From the NCBI GenBank assembly GCA_028285085.1, contig JANQQI010000070.1:62001-126000 (forward strand): a DNA stretch of 64,000 bases, written 5' to 3'. Of the stretch, positions 36,325-46,726 are shown one piece after another; within the stretch, counting starts at the first letter, position 1; the number at the start of each line of letters is the position of its first letter. A program made the position numbers and the translations under genes. A model generated the notes under the pieces. The model was given only the letters and a program-made list of their open reading frames with translations. It was not told the DNA's origin and searched no databases. This DNA is from Saprospiraceae bacterium (GTDB lineage Bacteria; Bacteroidota; Bacteroidia; Chitinophagales; Saprospiraceae).

Positions 36325-38070
36325 CTAGAAAGTAGAACTAATCCCCAATTTCACCCCACTAAAGGCAGGCTCCAGTCGGCAAATACCGCCCGTACAAACA
36401 ACTCCTTCTACTTGTTTGATGTAACTCAAAGAGAAACGATTCGCTTTGTAGGTGTAAAACACATCAACACGAGGATAGTGAATCCGTAGTTTATCATTGT
36501 CGTTATCGACCGGTGAATTTTTTCCGGGAGATACATTGTACATATCAGAAATGGTAAAGGTCCAATGTGGTGCCATGGTGAACTCCAATTGAGCAAATAA
36601 CCACTCCCCATAATCTTGCCCCAGATTTTCACCGAAGCTCGCTGAAGCCTTTTCGTCTTCACCAACGATCATGTATTGTAATTCTAGACGTAACGCTTTT
36701 TTACGACTCAATTTATAGAGGATATCCACATAAGGAATAAAGGTCTCCACGATCGGCACCTCGGGTTTTACTTCGTAAATCTCTTGGTTGTAGCGCTGCA
36801 TTTGTACCCCAGCAGTAACTGTATACAAGCGTTTGTATTTGTACATTACCTCAGTATAGAGCTCCCGATACAGCAAACCATTACCGTTGTCAAATGGATT
36901 CCAAGACCCATCCAACAAGGTGATATTAGAGAAGTTAGCATTGAAGCTCCAATGCTTGTTAAACTTGTAACGCACATCAAGTTGGTAGGCTTGCTCGCCC
37001 AATTCCTGAGTGGCAGCTTGGTAGCGCGCATTCAAACGGTATGTATTGACCCGAGTCATCGGCGGTAAGAAATTCAGCATACCGCGGTTAAGCGTTACAA
37101 ATGGATCGGTACGGAAAGTAAAGTTCTCCGTACGCTTCACTTCCATGGTAATCCCTAAACCCTTTTGCGCATAACCGATGGAGGTATAGACAATATTACC
37201 CGTTTCGGCGCGCAGCTTCCCGAGAGAAAGAGAACCATCTCGGTTAGTTTTGGTCGCAAATGCATCGAAGAATACATCGCGAGATTTATATGCTCCTTCA
37301 ACGTACCAGCTCCATGGACCCACCGTTAGTGTATTATAGAAGGTCATCGCGTAGGTATTGTATTTTGGAGCAATACTATCCACTACCGAGTAGGTGTTGA
37401 CGGTATTCACAATGGTCTGCATCAGGGCATCATCGTAGGTACGGTGTACAATTCCAAATCCGGGCGCGATAGACCAATTGGATTCTTCACCACCGTCCAA
37501 GTATCCTTCAATACTACCTCCTTTGATAGTGGTGGCATAAGTTTCGAACAAGCGCTTTTGCTTTCCAGTGAAGCCCTTCACTTCCCAGTTTTCACCTAAC
37601 TGATAGCTCGCTTTGACACCATAAAGTGCGTTATCGATCAACAGTGGTCGCTGCTCATATGCACGAAAGATAATGCCGCTACCAATTTGATCGTAGAGAT
37701 AACCGGCGGCGATACCGAGCTTATCGATTTGCTTTTTCACGTACCAGCGGCCAATCCCCTGATCGCTATAAGATGCATTAGGATTAAGAAGGTTAGAGTT
37801 GTTAAAAAGATCGAAACGCAAGCCCATATCGAATCCCCAATTTGAGTAATCCAATTGTAGCCAAGCATCAGCACCAAAGAGCTGGCGATCATACTGTGGA
37901 ATATTCGTCGCACCGATCAAGGTATCCTCCATAAAGAAGTTAGCGTTAGATTCTAAACTTCCTGAAAGACGTCCTCCGTTATTATTTTGTGATTCCCCGT
38001 CTTGGGCGTAAGTAAGCTGACAAATCCCCAAGAATAAAAGCGCAGTAATGCAGGTTTTCAAAATTTTCAT
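36325..38070 (-). CDS. DUF6029-family outer membrane protein
   Basis: A 581-residue protein from ATG 38070 (MKILKTC), where a signal peptide begins (cut near TYAQ); a frame 12 codons longer is possible. The mature protein is rich in aromatic, alternating strands (WQLDYSNWGFDMGLRFDL-like) and ends in a hydrophobic Phe (GISSTF), so it is a beta-barrel. It lies upstream of the Omp28 gene with which it is probably co-transcribed. Function is unknown; a role with TlpA and Omp28 in envelope thiol chemistry is inference. Confidence 0.8.
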   Translation of the reverse strand: MKILKTCITALLFLGICQLTYAQDGESQNNNGGRLSGSLESNANFFMEDTLIGATNIPQYDRQLFGADAWLQLDYSNWGFDMGLRFDLFNNSNLLNPNASYSDQGIGRWYVKKQIDKLGIAAGYLYDQIGSGIIFRAYEQRPLLIDNALYGVKASYQLGENWEVKGFTGKQKRLFETYATTIKGGSIEGYLDGGEESNWSIAPGFGIVHRTYDDALMQTIVNTVNTYSVVDSIAPKYNTYAMTFYNTLTVGPWSWYVEGAYKSRDVFFDAFATKTNRDGSLSLGKLRAETGNIVYTSIGYAQKGLGITMEVKRTENFTFRTDPFVTLNRGMLNFLPPMTRVNTYRLNARYQAATQELGEQAYQLDVRYKFNKHWSFNANFSNITLLDGSWNPFDNGNGLLYRELYTEVMYKYKRLYTVTAGVQMQRYNQEIYEVKPEVPIVETFIPYVDILYKLSRKKALRLELQYMIVGEDEKASASFGENLGQDYGEWLFAQLEFTMAPHWTFTISDMYNVSPGKNSPVDNDNDKLRIHYPRVDVFYTYKANRFSLSYIKQVEGVVCTGGICRLEPAFSGVKLGISSTF

Positions 38071-38314
38071 GTGAAAATGATTTAGATTTGAAGCCATCTC
38101 TTCCATCCGCAGAAGCGGGGAAGAGACGTTAAACCTAAGTTAATTGATAGATAAAAAGTGTCTTAAGTTGTATTTTTACGTACCAATAGTGTACGATTTC
38201 CCCTAATAATAGATCGAAATTAGAGCGTTTTTCTCAGACGAAAAAAGATATTGTTTTAAAACGTCAAAAAACAGCCATTTAAATTCCATATTTATTTTAA
38301 AAATTTGTTAGAAC

Positions 38315-38815
38315 ATGAAAGTTATTCAACTACTAGCTACTGCAGCCTTTCTTTTATTTGCTACTGCAGTTGTAGCTCAGAATAAAACACTTCCAAGTGT
38401 AAAGGTAAAAACTCTGGATGGTGCCACCGTCAACGTTCAGGATTATGCTAAAAACGGAAAGATTACAGTTATTAGCTTTTGGGCCACTTGGTGCTCTCCC
38501 TGCAAGCGCGAATTGGATGCCATCGCTGATGTTTACGAGGACTGGCAAGATGATTACAACGTGGAATTGATTGCGGTGACTATCGATGATTCACGTGCGG
38601 TACGTAAAGTTCGCCCGATGGTAGAAAGTAAGGGTTGGGAATACGAAATCATTACGGATACTAAAGAGGAGTTGAAGCGTGCGATGAATGTACAGAGTAT
38701 CCCACACACCTTTGTAGTTGATCAAAATGGTAATATCGTATACAACCACACGGGGTATTCTCCTGGTGATGAGTACGATCTTGAAGATAAGCTGAAAAAA
38801 TTGGCGGGTAAGTAA
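38315..38815 (+). CDS. TlpA-like thiol-disulfide oxidoreductase
   Basis: A 166-residue exported thioredoxin. A signal peptide (cut after VVAQ) is followed by a thioredoxin domain with the active site WATWCSPCKRE (WCxPC, about residues 58-62) and cis-Pro in SIPHTFVVD. It reduces or isomerises disulfides in the periplasm or at the surface. It is divergent from the DUF6029/Omp28 pair. Confidence 0.88.
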   Translation: MKVIQLLATAAFLLFATAVVAQNKTLPSVKVKTLDGATVNVQDYAKNGKITVISFWATWCSPCKRELDAIADVYEDWQDDYNVELIAVTIDDSRAVRKVRPMVESKGWEYEIITDTKEELKRAMNVQSIPHTFVVDQNGNIVYNHTGYSPGDEYDLEDKLKKLAGK

Positions 38816-38833
38816 ACTTGCTATTGAATTAAG

Positions 38834-38894
38834 AGGAGTAGGAGTAGTTTAAGGTGATAATTTAGAATTATCACCTTAAACTACTCCTACTCCT
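38834..38894. terminator. 29-bp perfect inverted repeat between convergent genes
   Basis: The arms at 38834-38862 and 38866-38894 pair perfectly over 29 bp with a TAG loop. GGAGTA units repeat within the arm. It lies between the convergent TlpA and ABC-F genes and probably ends both transcripts, although no T-run follows either arm. Confidence 0.6.
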
Positions 38895-38903
38895 ACTCCT
38901 GCC

Positions 38904-40781
38904 CTAAGCCATCTCACTCAACTCCAGCCATCGCATCTCCTTTTCATCGATGGCGTTATTCACTTCTCCCAACTCAATGGATAAGGCTTCGATCTGTTCG
39001 CCGCTGAGGCTAGCATCGTTGAATTGCCCCATGATTTCGGCCTTGCGGCCTTCCAACTTCTCAATTTCCTTTTCAAGGCGGTTAAACTCTTTGCGCTCCA
39101 GATAGCTCATTCGAGGTTTATCCTTATCCGCCCGTTCTCGGGTTTTCTTTTCACGTGGCTCTTGTCGTTCCTGCTGTTGGCGTTCTTCTCGCTGCTCTTG
39201 TTTTTTGGTTTCTCGATATTGGGTATAGTTGCCGTTAAAATCGCGGATCACCCCATTGCCTTCGAAAACGAATAGATGGTCTACGAGCTTATCCATAAAG
39301 AAGCGATCGTGACTAACGATGATCACACAACCCGGAAAGTCCAATAAGAATTCTTCCAGTACATTGAGTGTAATAATATCCAAATCGTTAGTCGGCTCAT
39401 CAAGAATGAGAAAATTTGGATTTTGCATTAAGACTGTAAGCAGAAACAGTCGTCTTCGTTCTCCCCCACTGAGTTGACTCACGTAGACTTGTTGCTGTGG
39501 TTTGGAAAACAGGAACCGCTCTAATAACTGGCTAGCAGTGAGTTTTTGCCCTTTCGCCAGTGGAATGTATTCAGCAATATCGGTGATCACATCAATAATG
39601 CGTTGATCCCGCTTCAGCTGGATACCATCTTGAGTATAATAACCAAATTGTACAGTACCTCCTACGACCACCGTACCGCTATCGGGGCGTGTTTCCTTAG
39701 TCAGCATTCTAAGAAAAGTCGTCTTTCCTACTCCATTCTTTCCGACAATACCGACGCGTTCGTTCTTTTTAAATTTATAATGAAAATCTCGAACAATAGG
39801 AAAATCGCCAAATTGCTTACTGATATAATTCAGCTCGACAATCTTACTCCCCAATCGGGCGCCTTTGATATCGATCTGAATTTCCTGGCGATCGACCTTT
39901 CTACTCGCCTTTTTCTTGATATCTTCAAAAGCATCGACTCTTGCTTTCGCCTTGGTGCCGCGGGCTTTGGGCATGCGGTTGATCCATTCTAGTTCTTTGC
40001 GCATTAACTTACGCGCTTTTTCGGTCTCGATGGTCTCGTTTTCGTGACGCGTTGCTTTCTTTTCCAGGAATTCAGAGTAATTCCCACTGTATTTGTACAA
40101 CATCCCGCGATCTAGCTCGACAATAATCCCACAAACCCGTTCAAGAAAATAGCGGTCGTGTGTCACCATGAATAAGGTAAGATTGGGGCGCTGTAGGTAG
40201 TCCTCCAACCATTCAATCATATCCAGATCAAGATGGTTGGTAGGTTCATCGAGGATGAGAAACTCTGGCTCATCAATCAGTAGTTTGGCCAAAGCCAATC
40301 GCTTGCGCTGCCCTCCGGACAGCGTACCAATCGTTTTATCGAGTTCCGTGATATTAAGCTTGAAAAGAATCTCTTTAATGCGTGCTTCGAAATCCCAGGC
40401 TTTGAGGTCTTCCATGCGCATCAAGGCTTTTTGCATATCCCCTTCACTTTCGGGGTAAAGCAAGGCCTCTTCGTATTGCCGAATTGCCTGAATCAATGGA
40501 TTATCACTCTCAAAAACCGTTTCCATTACGGTCCAATCTTCCGGGAATTCGGGCTCCTGGCGTAGATAACCGATCCGAATATCACGGTGGATGAAAATAC
40601 GATGGGTCTCCCCTTCTCCGGCCTCCTCACCCGCAATCACGCGCAAGAGGGTCGTCTTCCCCGTCCCATTTTTCGCCACCAAGGCTAGCTTATCTCCCTT
40701 GTTGATATGCAGGTTGGCTTTCTCGAAAAGGATTTTGTCACCGTAAGACTTAGTGACATTTTCCAGCGTCAGGTAATTCAC
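38904..40781 (-). CDS. ABC-F family ATPase (Uup-like)
   Basis: A 625-residue soluble protein with two ABC domains: Walker A GKNGTGKTT near 38-46 and GKNGVGKTT near 345-353, with signatures LSGGQRKRL and LSGGERRRL. An interdomain linker and a C-terminal coiled coil (NRLEKEIEKLEGRKAEI) match the Uup type. No membrane segments. ABC-F proteins act on the ribosome to ease stalls or, for Uup, affect DNA transposon excision and ribosome assembly. Confidence 0.9.
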   Translation of the reverse strand: MNYLTLENVTKSYGDKILFEKANLHINKGDKLALVAKNGTGKTTLLRVIAGEEAGEGETHRIFIHRDIRIGYLRQEPEFPEDWTVMETVFESDNPLIQAIRQYEEALLYPESEGDMQKALMRMEDLKAWDFEARIKEILFKLNITELDKTIGTLSGGQRKRLALAKLLIDEPEFLILDEPTNHLDLDMIEWLEDYLQRPNLTLFMVTHDRYFLERVCGIIVELDRGMLYKYSGNYSEFLEKKATRHENETIETEKARKLMRKELEWINRMPKARGTKAKARVDAFEDIKKKASRKVDRQEIQIDIKGARLGSKIVELNYISKQFGDFPIVRDFHYKFKKNERVGIVGKNGVGKTTFLRMLTKETRPDSGTVVVGGTVQFGYYTQDGIQLKRDQRIIDVITDIAEYIPLAKGQKLTASQLLERFLFSKPQQQVYVSQLSGGERRRLFLLTVLMQNPNFLILDEPTNDLDIITLNVLEEFLLDFPGCVIIVSHDRFFMDKLVDHLFVFEGNGVIRDFNGNYTQYRETKKQEQREERQQQERQEPREKKTRERADKDKPRMSYLERKEFNRLEKEIEKLEGRKAEIMGQFNDASLSGEQIEALSIELGEVNNAIDEKEMRWLELSEMA

Positions 40782-40846
40782 GTGTCGTGTACTGTTTCCA
40801 AATGTTCGTAAAATGAAGCTGATCTGCTCCGCTACTTTCGGGAAGT

Positions 40847-40913
40847 TAAAAAAAAATCACGCAAAGTCGAGCGCCCGGAAACTGAATTTCAAGGCTGGAT
40901 GACTTTGCGTGAT
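40847..40913 (-). terminator. Terminator of the Prc-type protease gene
   Basis: ATCACGCAAAGTC and GACTTTGCGTGAT (40856-40868 with 40901-40913) form a 13-bp stem; nine T's follow on the minus strand. Ends the gene stopping at 40940. Confidence 0.8.
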
Positions 40914-40939
40914 CCTGATGAACCGCTAAGGCGAAAAAC

Positions 40940-43039
40940 CTATTGCTGCGTCATATCTTTCATGATCGACAATACCTCATCGACATATACATCTTTGCGC
41001 AGTGATTTGAGCCATTCATCGTTGCGTGCAACGCGAGACTCATCAGAATTGATATGATCCATATCAACCGCTAAGTTATTCACTTCAAGGTTATCAATCT
41101 CAGTGAAAATATTATCGTATTTGTCCGCGCGGGCTTCCATCTCCTCAGATTCTTTGCGGAACTGCTCAAGATTGAGCGTATATTGCGTATCATCACGCTG
41201 CTCGGCCAGGTACTTCGCACTTTCGAGTACCATACGGAAAGCTTCACTTTGCTTCACACGTTCGCCGCTGGCGCGCTTGATATCGGTCAGATCACCGAGA
41301 CGGTTTTGCTTATCGTAATTTACCGCAGAGATTTCGCTCCAATCCATAGGATATTCGTGATCTTTCTCGCCTACCTCGATAAAGTGATAACGATCTGGTA
41401 GGATAACATCCGGTGTCACACCACGCAATTGCGTAGAACCACCATCAATTCGGTAGAATTTCTGAATGGTCATTTTCAACTCACCTAATGGCTTAATCTC
41501 ATTGTAACCACTGATGGCCATATCGAGATCCACAAAACGCTGGACTGTTCCTTTTCCGAAAGTCGATTTACTACCGACGATTAGCGCACGGCCGTAATCT
41601 TGCATGGCAGCAGCCAAAATCTCAGAGGCAGAAGCGCTGAACTGATTCACCATAATGATCAGCGGCCCGTCGTATTGTACTGTTGATTTATTATCGCGCT
41701 GTACTTTAGGCATCATCCCACGTGCTTTCACTTGCACGATAGGGCCATCTTCGATAAACAAACCAGACATGGATACCACTTCACTGAGAGAGCCACCACC
41801 ATTATTACGCAAATCGAGGATAATACCGTTGACGTTTTGCGCTTTCAATTTGTCTAATTCCTTAGCAACATCTGCGGCACAAGCGCGGCCACCACGGCGA
41901 TTGAAATCAGCGTAAAAGCGTGGCAATTTAATATAACCGACATTTTCAATCTTACCCGGTTGGTTCAGGATTACAGACTTCGCGTAGCTTTCATCGATAA
42001 TCACAACATCCCGCTCGATCGAAATGACTTGAATAGAACCATCTACTTTTTTCACCGTCAGGCGAACCGTAGTTCCTTTCTTACCTCGGATCAATTTCAC
42101 GACATCATCAATACGGTAGCCACTTACATTTACTGGCTCCTCGTCATTTTCCTGTGCTACCTTCATGATCAAATCACTAGTTTCGAGATCCTTTTGCTTC
42201 CAAGCGGGACCACCAGGAACGATGCTAACCACTTTTGTGAAATCTCCATCGGTCTGGAGACGTGCACCGATACCTTCCAAGGTACCTGACATATTGATAT
42301 CGAAATCTTCTTTGTCTTTAGGTTCAAAATAACCCGTATGAGGGTCGTACACATTAGTAAATGCGTTGAGATAGTCACTAATACGATCCATACGACGCAA
42401 TTTACCCAAGCGCTCAAAGAGGTCATCATAAGTCTCCGTCAAATCCTCACGAACTTCCGCTTCCAACTCTGTCATTGATTTTTTCTCTTCTTTGCTTTCA
42501 TCCTTTTCCTGTGCTTCCAACTTGTCCGTCAAGCGAAGCATTGCCTCATATTTCAACAATTGACGCCAGCTTTCGCGTAGTTCAAGGTCATTCTTAGGAA
42601 ATTCTTTTTTATCACCATCCACTTCGAATTCTTCTTGAACAGAAAAATCGAAAGGCTGAGCGAGGATATCTTTGTAGAATCCTTTTGTTTTTTCGATCCC
42701 GGCATTGAGTGCTTCAAGTGATTGATTGAAAAACTCATAAGAACTCGCCCGAGCTTCATCATCCAGATCGTTTTTGTACACTTCCAGCTTGACAATATCT
42801 TCCTGAGTCAACCAACGGCGACCACTGTCAATACGATCAAGATAGAGTTTATATAATTTTTGAGAAAACGCATCATCCAGTTCCAGAGGTGCGTAGTGGA
42901 GTTGTCTTAGTCCTTCGAGCATCGTTTGCATCAACACTGCTTCCTTTTCTGGATTAGTTCCTTCGGGGCGTGGTAAAAAAGCACCGACGAACAATACCAG
43001 AGCGAGCAGAGAAAAGAATATCGGACCTCTCATTTTCAT
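40940..43039 (-). CDS. Prc/Tsp-type carboxy-terminal processing protease
   Basis: A 699-residue S41-family periplasmic protease. It has an N-terminal hydrophobic anchor or signal (about 7-24), a helical N-domain, a PDZ domain (about 240-340), and the S41 catalytic domain with NQFSASASEILAAA (catalytic Ser) and STFGKGTVQ (Lys), then a C-terminal DUF3340-like tail. It degrades or trims envelope proteins. Length fits the large Prc form. It is not in an obvious operon. Confidence 0.92.
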   Translation of the reverse strand: MKMRGPIFFSLLALVLFVGAFLPRPEGTNPEKEAVLMQTMLEGLRQLHYAPLELDDAFSQKLYKLYLDRIDSGRRWLTQEDIVKLEVYKNDLDDEARASSYEFFNQSLEALNAGIEKTKGFYKDILAQPFDFSVQEEFEVDGDKKEFPKNDLELRESWRQLLKYEAMLRLTDKLEAQEKDESKEEKKSMTELEAEVREDLTETYDDLFERLGKLRRMDRISDYLNAFTNVYDPHTGYFEPKDKEDFDINMSGTLEGIGARLQTDGDFTKVVSIVPGGPAWKQKDLETSDLIMKVAQENDEEPVNVSGYRIDDVVKLIRGKKGTTVRLTVKKVDGSIQVISIERDVVIIDESYAKSVILNQPGKIENVGYIKLPRFYADFNRRGGRACAADVAKELDKLKAQNVNGIILDLRNNGGGSLSEVVSMSGLFIEDGPIVQVKARGMMPKVQRDNKSTVQYDGPLIIMVNQFSASASEILAAAMQDYGRALIVGSKSTFGKGTVQRFVDLDMAISGYNEIKPLGELKMTIQKFYRIDGGSTQLRGVTPDVILPDRYHFIEVGEKDHEYPMDWSEISAVNYDKQNRLGDLTDIKRASGERVKQSEAFRMVLESAKYLAEQRDDTQYTLNLEQFRKESEEMEARADKYDNIFTEIDNLEVNNLAVDMDHINSDESRVARNDEWLKSLRKDVYVDEVLSIMKDMTQQ

Positions 43040-43268
43040 AATGACCTTATTTTAATATTGTAATGAGTATTATGTTTGAAATGTACACTCTTAACAAAAC
43101 GAAAGAATGGTATGTTTGATTGTAGAAGCAACTGTCTTCTTAAAGATAGGGCTTTTTACAAAATTTATTTGGCGATAATCCTGCCAATTGTCCGTTTTAA
43201 CGTAATAATAACGGCCTTGTTCCACACTTTTCTACCAAAGGCCATTATCCTAAGATAAACCAACGCAA

Positions 43269-43301
43269 AAGCGCATTGCCAACTCACTTGACAATGCGCT
43301 T
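43269..43301 (-). terminator. Likely terminator of hppA
   Basis: AAGCGCATTG and CAATGCGCTT (43269-43278, 43292-43301) form a 10-bp stem; only a short TTTT follows on the minus strand. Lies about 30 bp after the hppA stop. Confidence 0.55.
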
Positions 43302-43331
43302 CGTTTATCTTGTAGTATAGAGTAGCTACCC

Positions 43332-45521
43332 TTATAGGAAAGGTGCAATCACCAAAGCTACCACAGACATCAATTTCAACAAGATGTTGAGTGATGGACC
43401 GGAAGTATCTTTGAATGGATCACCTACTGTATCACCTACTACCGTTGCTTTGTGTGCATCGGAACCTTTGTAATACATTTTACCTTGGATTTCCACACCC
43501 TCTTCAAACATTTTCTTCGCATTATCCCAAGCACCACCAGCGTTAGATTGGAAGATGGCCATCAAAACACCACAAACGGTTACACCAGCCAACAAACCAC
43601 CTAACATTTCAGCACCACCAAGGAAACCGACCACAACCGGTGAAATCACGGCGATCAAGCCAGGCACCACCATCTCGCGAATAGAGGCCGCAGTAGAGAT
43701 TTCTACACACTTATCGTATTCTGCTTTACCGTCAGCCGCTTCGAAATCTTTCTGATCAGCCGCTGACCAATCTTTGAATTCTTTACCGTCGTTGCGCTTC
43801 ATCGCATCCAAAGCTTTGCTGAGCTCAGGGATTGATTTAAACTGACGGCGAACTTCCTGGATCATATCCATTGCCGCGCGTCCTACCGCGTTCATTGACA
43901 AAGCCGAGAACAAGAATGGCAACATCCCTCCAACGAGTAAGGCAGCCATTACCTTAGGATCAGTGATATCGATACCGGTTAATTTAGCATCAGGATTAGC
44001 AACATTGTAAGCTGTAATAAAGGCAGCGAAAAGCGCTAAGGTCGTCAAAGCCGCAGAACCGATCGCAAAACCTTTTCCGATGGCCGCAGTCGTGTTACCT
44101 ACAGCGTCCAATTTATCTGTTTTCTGACGGACTTCTTTTTCTAACTCCGCCATTTCAGCAATACCACCTGCATTATCCGCAATAGGACCATAAGCATCTA
44201 CCGCCAGCTGAATTCCAGTATTTGATAACATACCTACAGCTGCAATAGCGATACCGTAAAGACCAGCGAAGTGGTGAGCACCAATAATTGCCGCGGCCAG
44301 GATGATGATTGGAATAGCCGTCGATTGCATCCCTACCCCCAAACCAGCGATGATGTTAGTCGCTGACCCGGTCAATGATTGATCTACGATTGATTTTACT
44401 GGGCGAGTACCTGTACCCGTATAAAACTCGGTAACGATACCGATCAAGAGACCAGCCGCCAAACCGAAGAGTACGGCCCAAAAAACGCCCATAGAGGTAA
44501 ACTCAACGCCATCGAAGGTCCAACTGCCCGGCAACATCCATTTCACAATGGCGAAAGTTGCACCAAGCATCAAAGCAGCAGAGATGAATTCCCCAGTATT
44601 TAAAGCTTTCTGTGGGTCACCTCCCTCGCTTACGCGAACGAAGAATGTACCAATAATCGAAGTGACGATCCCTACACCGGCCAAAACCAATGGCAGCAAT
44701 ACTGCTGATAGACCGCCAAAATCATCTGTCCAGCCACTAGTAGTCATGAAAGCAGCACCAAGTACCATCGTACCAATAATTGATCCTACATAAGATTCGA
44801 AAAGGTCAGCACCCATACCAGCCACATCACCTACATTATCACCTACGTTATCGGCAATAGTAGCAGGATTAAGTGGGTGATCTTCAGGAATACCTGCCTC
44901 AACTTTACCTACCAAGTCAGCACCTACGTCAGCCGCTTTGGTATAAATACCTCCACCCACACGTGCGAAAAGGGCAATAGAAGAAGCACCAAAAGAGAAA
45001 CCGGTAATCACGGTAATCACTTTAGTCACGTTATCCGTTGAATCGAGCCCGAACATATTACTGTAGAGCAGGAATAGCGTACCCAAACCGAGTACACCCA
45101 AACCAACTACACCCATTCCCATTACGGCACCACCACCAAAGGCAACTTCAAGGGCTTTACCTAAACCAGTTCGAGCAGCGTTTGTCGTCCTTACATTCGC
45201 TTTTGTCGCGACTTTCATTCCAATGAATCCAGCCAATGCGGAGCAGATAGCTCCCAAAACAAAAGAAAGCGCTACCAATGGAGAGGATCCTTCGTTAGTT
45301 CCACTCCATGCCATTAAACCAGCCACGATGACTACGAAGATGGCGAGAATGCGGTATTCCGCTTTGAGGAATGCCATCGCACCATCGGCGATATTTTTAG
45401 CAATACGTGCCATTCTTTCGGTACCTACTTCTTGCTTAGATACCCAGGAAGACTTCCAGAAAGTATACAACAAGGCAAGTAGCCCCAGAACAGGAATAAC
45501 ATACGTAATTTGTTGACCCAT
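43332..45521 (-). CDS. hppA: Membrane-bound ion-pumping pyrophosphatase
   Basis: A 729-residue integral membrane enzyme that pumps H+ or Na+ using pyrophosphate. It has about 16 membrane segments. Diagnostic motifs are [19 protein letters not shown] and [20 protein letters not shown] around residues 193-246. The position that decides potassium need reads GNTTAA (near 475), so it should be the K+-dependent type. Whether Na+ or H+ is moved cannot be told by eye. It is a single gene with its own promoter word. Confidence 0.95.
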   Translation of the reverse strand: MGQQITYVIPVLGLLALLYTFWKSSWVSKQEVGTERMARIAKNIADGAMAFLKAEYRILAIFVVIVAGLMAWSGTNEGSSPLVALSFVLGAICSALAGFIGMKVATKANVRTTNAARTGLGKALEVAFGGGAVMGMGVVGLGVLGLGTLFLLYSNMFGLDSTDNVTKVITVITGFSFGASSIALFARVGGGIYTKAADVGADLVGKVEAGIPEDHPLNPATIADNVGDNVGDVAGMGADLFESYVGSIIGTMVLGAAFMTTSGWTDDFGGLSAVLLPLVLAGVGIVTSIIGTFFVRVSEGGDPQKALNTGEFISAALMLGATFAIVKWMLPGSWTFDGVEFTSMGVFWAVLFGLAAGLLIGIVTEFYTGTGTRPVKSIVDQSLTGSATNIIAGLGVGMQSTAIPIIILAAAIIGAHHFAGLYGIAIAAVGMLSNTGIQLAVDAYGPIADNAGGIAEMAELEKEVRQKTDKLDAVGNTTAAIGKGFAIGSAALTTLALFAAFITAYNVANPDAKLTGIDITDPKVMAALLVGGMLPFLFSALSMNAVGRAAMDMIQEVRRQFKSIPELSKALDAMKRNDGKEFKDWSAADQKDFEAADGKAEYDKCVEISTAASIREMVVPGLIAVISPVVVGFLGGAEMLGGLLAGVTVCGVLMAIFQSNAGGAWDNAKKMFEEGVEIQGKMYYKGSDAHKATVVGDTVGDPFKDTSGPSLNILLKLMSVVALVIAPFL

Positions 45522-45624
45522 TTTTAATCGTTTTGTTAAATAAAAATTAGTTCTCGATGATTATTTGTTAATCTGCAGCAACTGTAATCGTTGGTGTGCA
45601 TACAGTGCTTTTATTAACGGTGGG

Positions 45625-45632
45625 CAAAAGTA
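45625..45632 (-). promoter_or_regulatory. -7 promoter word of hppA
   Basis: TACTTTTG on the minus strand, about 104 bp before the start. No clear -33 element. Confidence 0.35.
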
Positions 45633-45639
45633 CAGCAAT

Positions 45640-46112
45640 TTTACATTTTCTACAACTTATTATCCATCAGATATTTATCATTTGGTTAATGTAAGTTGTG
45701 ATTAAGGAATAGGAGATGCCATTCATGTAATTTGGGCTGTGGAATCCAGCGTTTTGCACTCCATTTTTTGATGTTTTGATTGTTGAGACGCATGAAAACG
45801 AGAAATCGAGAAGGATTAGAAAATGAAAGATTGAAGGATGGATCAAAGAATGGAGAGGGGCTTGGGGGTAAGTACTCCACCCAGCCGGTCGTTTTCAGCC
45901 GCATTATTTTTTAGGCATATCGTTCTCAGTCTTTGCCGAGAACATTCTACCGGAGGCAGGCATAAATCGATTATACTGTTTTCCAACAAACACTGCCTAA
46001 CTAACTGAATAACAGTTAGAAAAAATTAAAAAAAGTTGGTTTCAAAAATCAAGGAACAAACAATGCGAAGAAGTGCATCGCTTCATTTTACCTTTCTACC
46101 ACAAAAATCAAT
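45640..46112. other. Intergenic stretch, no convincing gene
   Basis: About 470 bp. A 72-codon minus-strand frame (45686-45904) has a Pro/Ser/Phe-rich, unnatural composition. Two short hairpins are present, GTTCTC/GAGAAC (about 45922-45943) and TAACTG/CAGTTA (about 46003-46019), without T-runs. Confidence 0.5.
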
Positions 46113-46682
46113 TTACATCCAACGGATTTTCTCATCGATAGGTTGACGTTTTCCGGGAAGCTCGGGGCCATCTTGATATCCCATAAAAAAGTACCCCAAG
46201 CACTGTTCCCCTGGTTGTAAATCCAGTAAATCCTGAGTGGCATAAATAGATTTGGACGTGCTCCAATAGGCACCGATACCGTGCGCGGTGGCGGTCAACC
46301 ACATGTTTTGCACGGCGCAAGCCACCGCCGCAATTTCTTCCCACTCGGGTACGCGTTCTGCGGGGTCGCGTTGCATACAGATGGCGATCACGCAAGCCGA
46401 GCGGCGGGCTTTCGACAGGGTTTTTTCAAATTTTTTGACGGAAAACTGTTCTTCGGGCGTGTGCTCGCGGTAAAAGTCGGCCATAAACTGAGCCAAGCGT
46501 TCGAGGCTCTCTCCGGTAAAAACACGAAAGCGCCAAGGCTCGGTCAACTTATGAGTCGGTGCCCAATTGGCATTTTCCAGAATCTCTTCGATAATTTCAC
46601 GATCGATCGGTTGATCTTTATACATCGGCGGGAAAACGGCCCGACGACGACGAACCAATTCGGTAATGGCTTTGGAAGTCAT
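46113..46682 (-). CDS. Nitroreductase-family protein
   Basis: A 189-residue FMN-dependent oxidoreductase. Motifs are RRRRAVFPPMYKD and NANWAPTHKLTEPWRF at the N-terminus (phosphate and FMN binding) and HGIGAYWSTSK in the core. Physiological substrate unknown. It follows the ABC ATPase gene by 44 bp but has a near-match promoter word (TATCTTCG, 46700-46707), so it may be transcribed separately. Confidence 0.85.
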   Translation of the reverse strand: MTSKAITELVRRRRAVFPPMYKDQPIDREIIEEILENANWAPTHKLTEPWRFRVFTGESLERLAQFMADFYREHTPEEQFSVKKFEKTLSKARRSACVIAICMQRDPAERVPEWEEIAAVACAVQNMWLTATAHGIGAYWSTSKSIYATQDLLDLQPGEQCLGYFFMGYQDGPELPGKRQPIDEKIRWM

Positions 46683-46726
46683 AGTACGATAATTTCCCGC
46701 GAAGATAGAGGATTTAGGCCAGAGAT

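Noticed and set aside
45686-45904. 72-codon minus-strand frame near hppA
   Set aside because: Pro/Ser/Phe-rich and Asn-rich composition typical of noncoding sequence read through.
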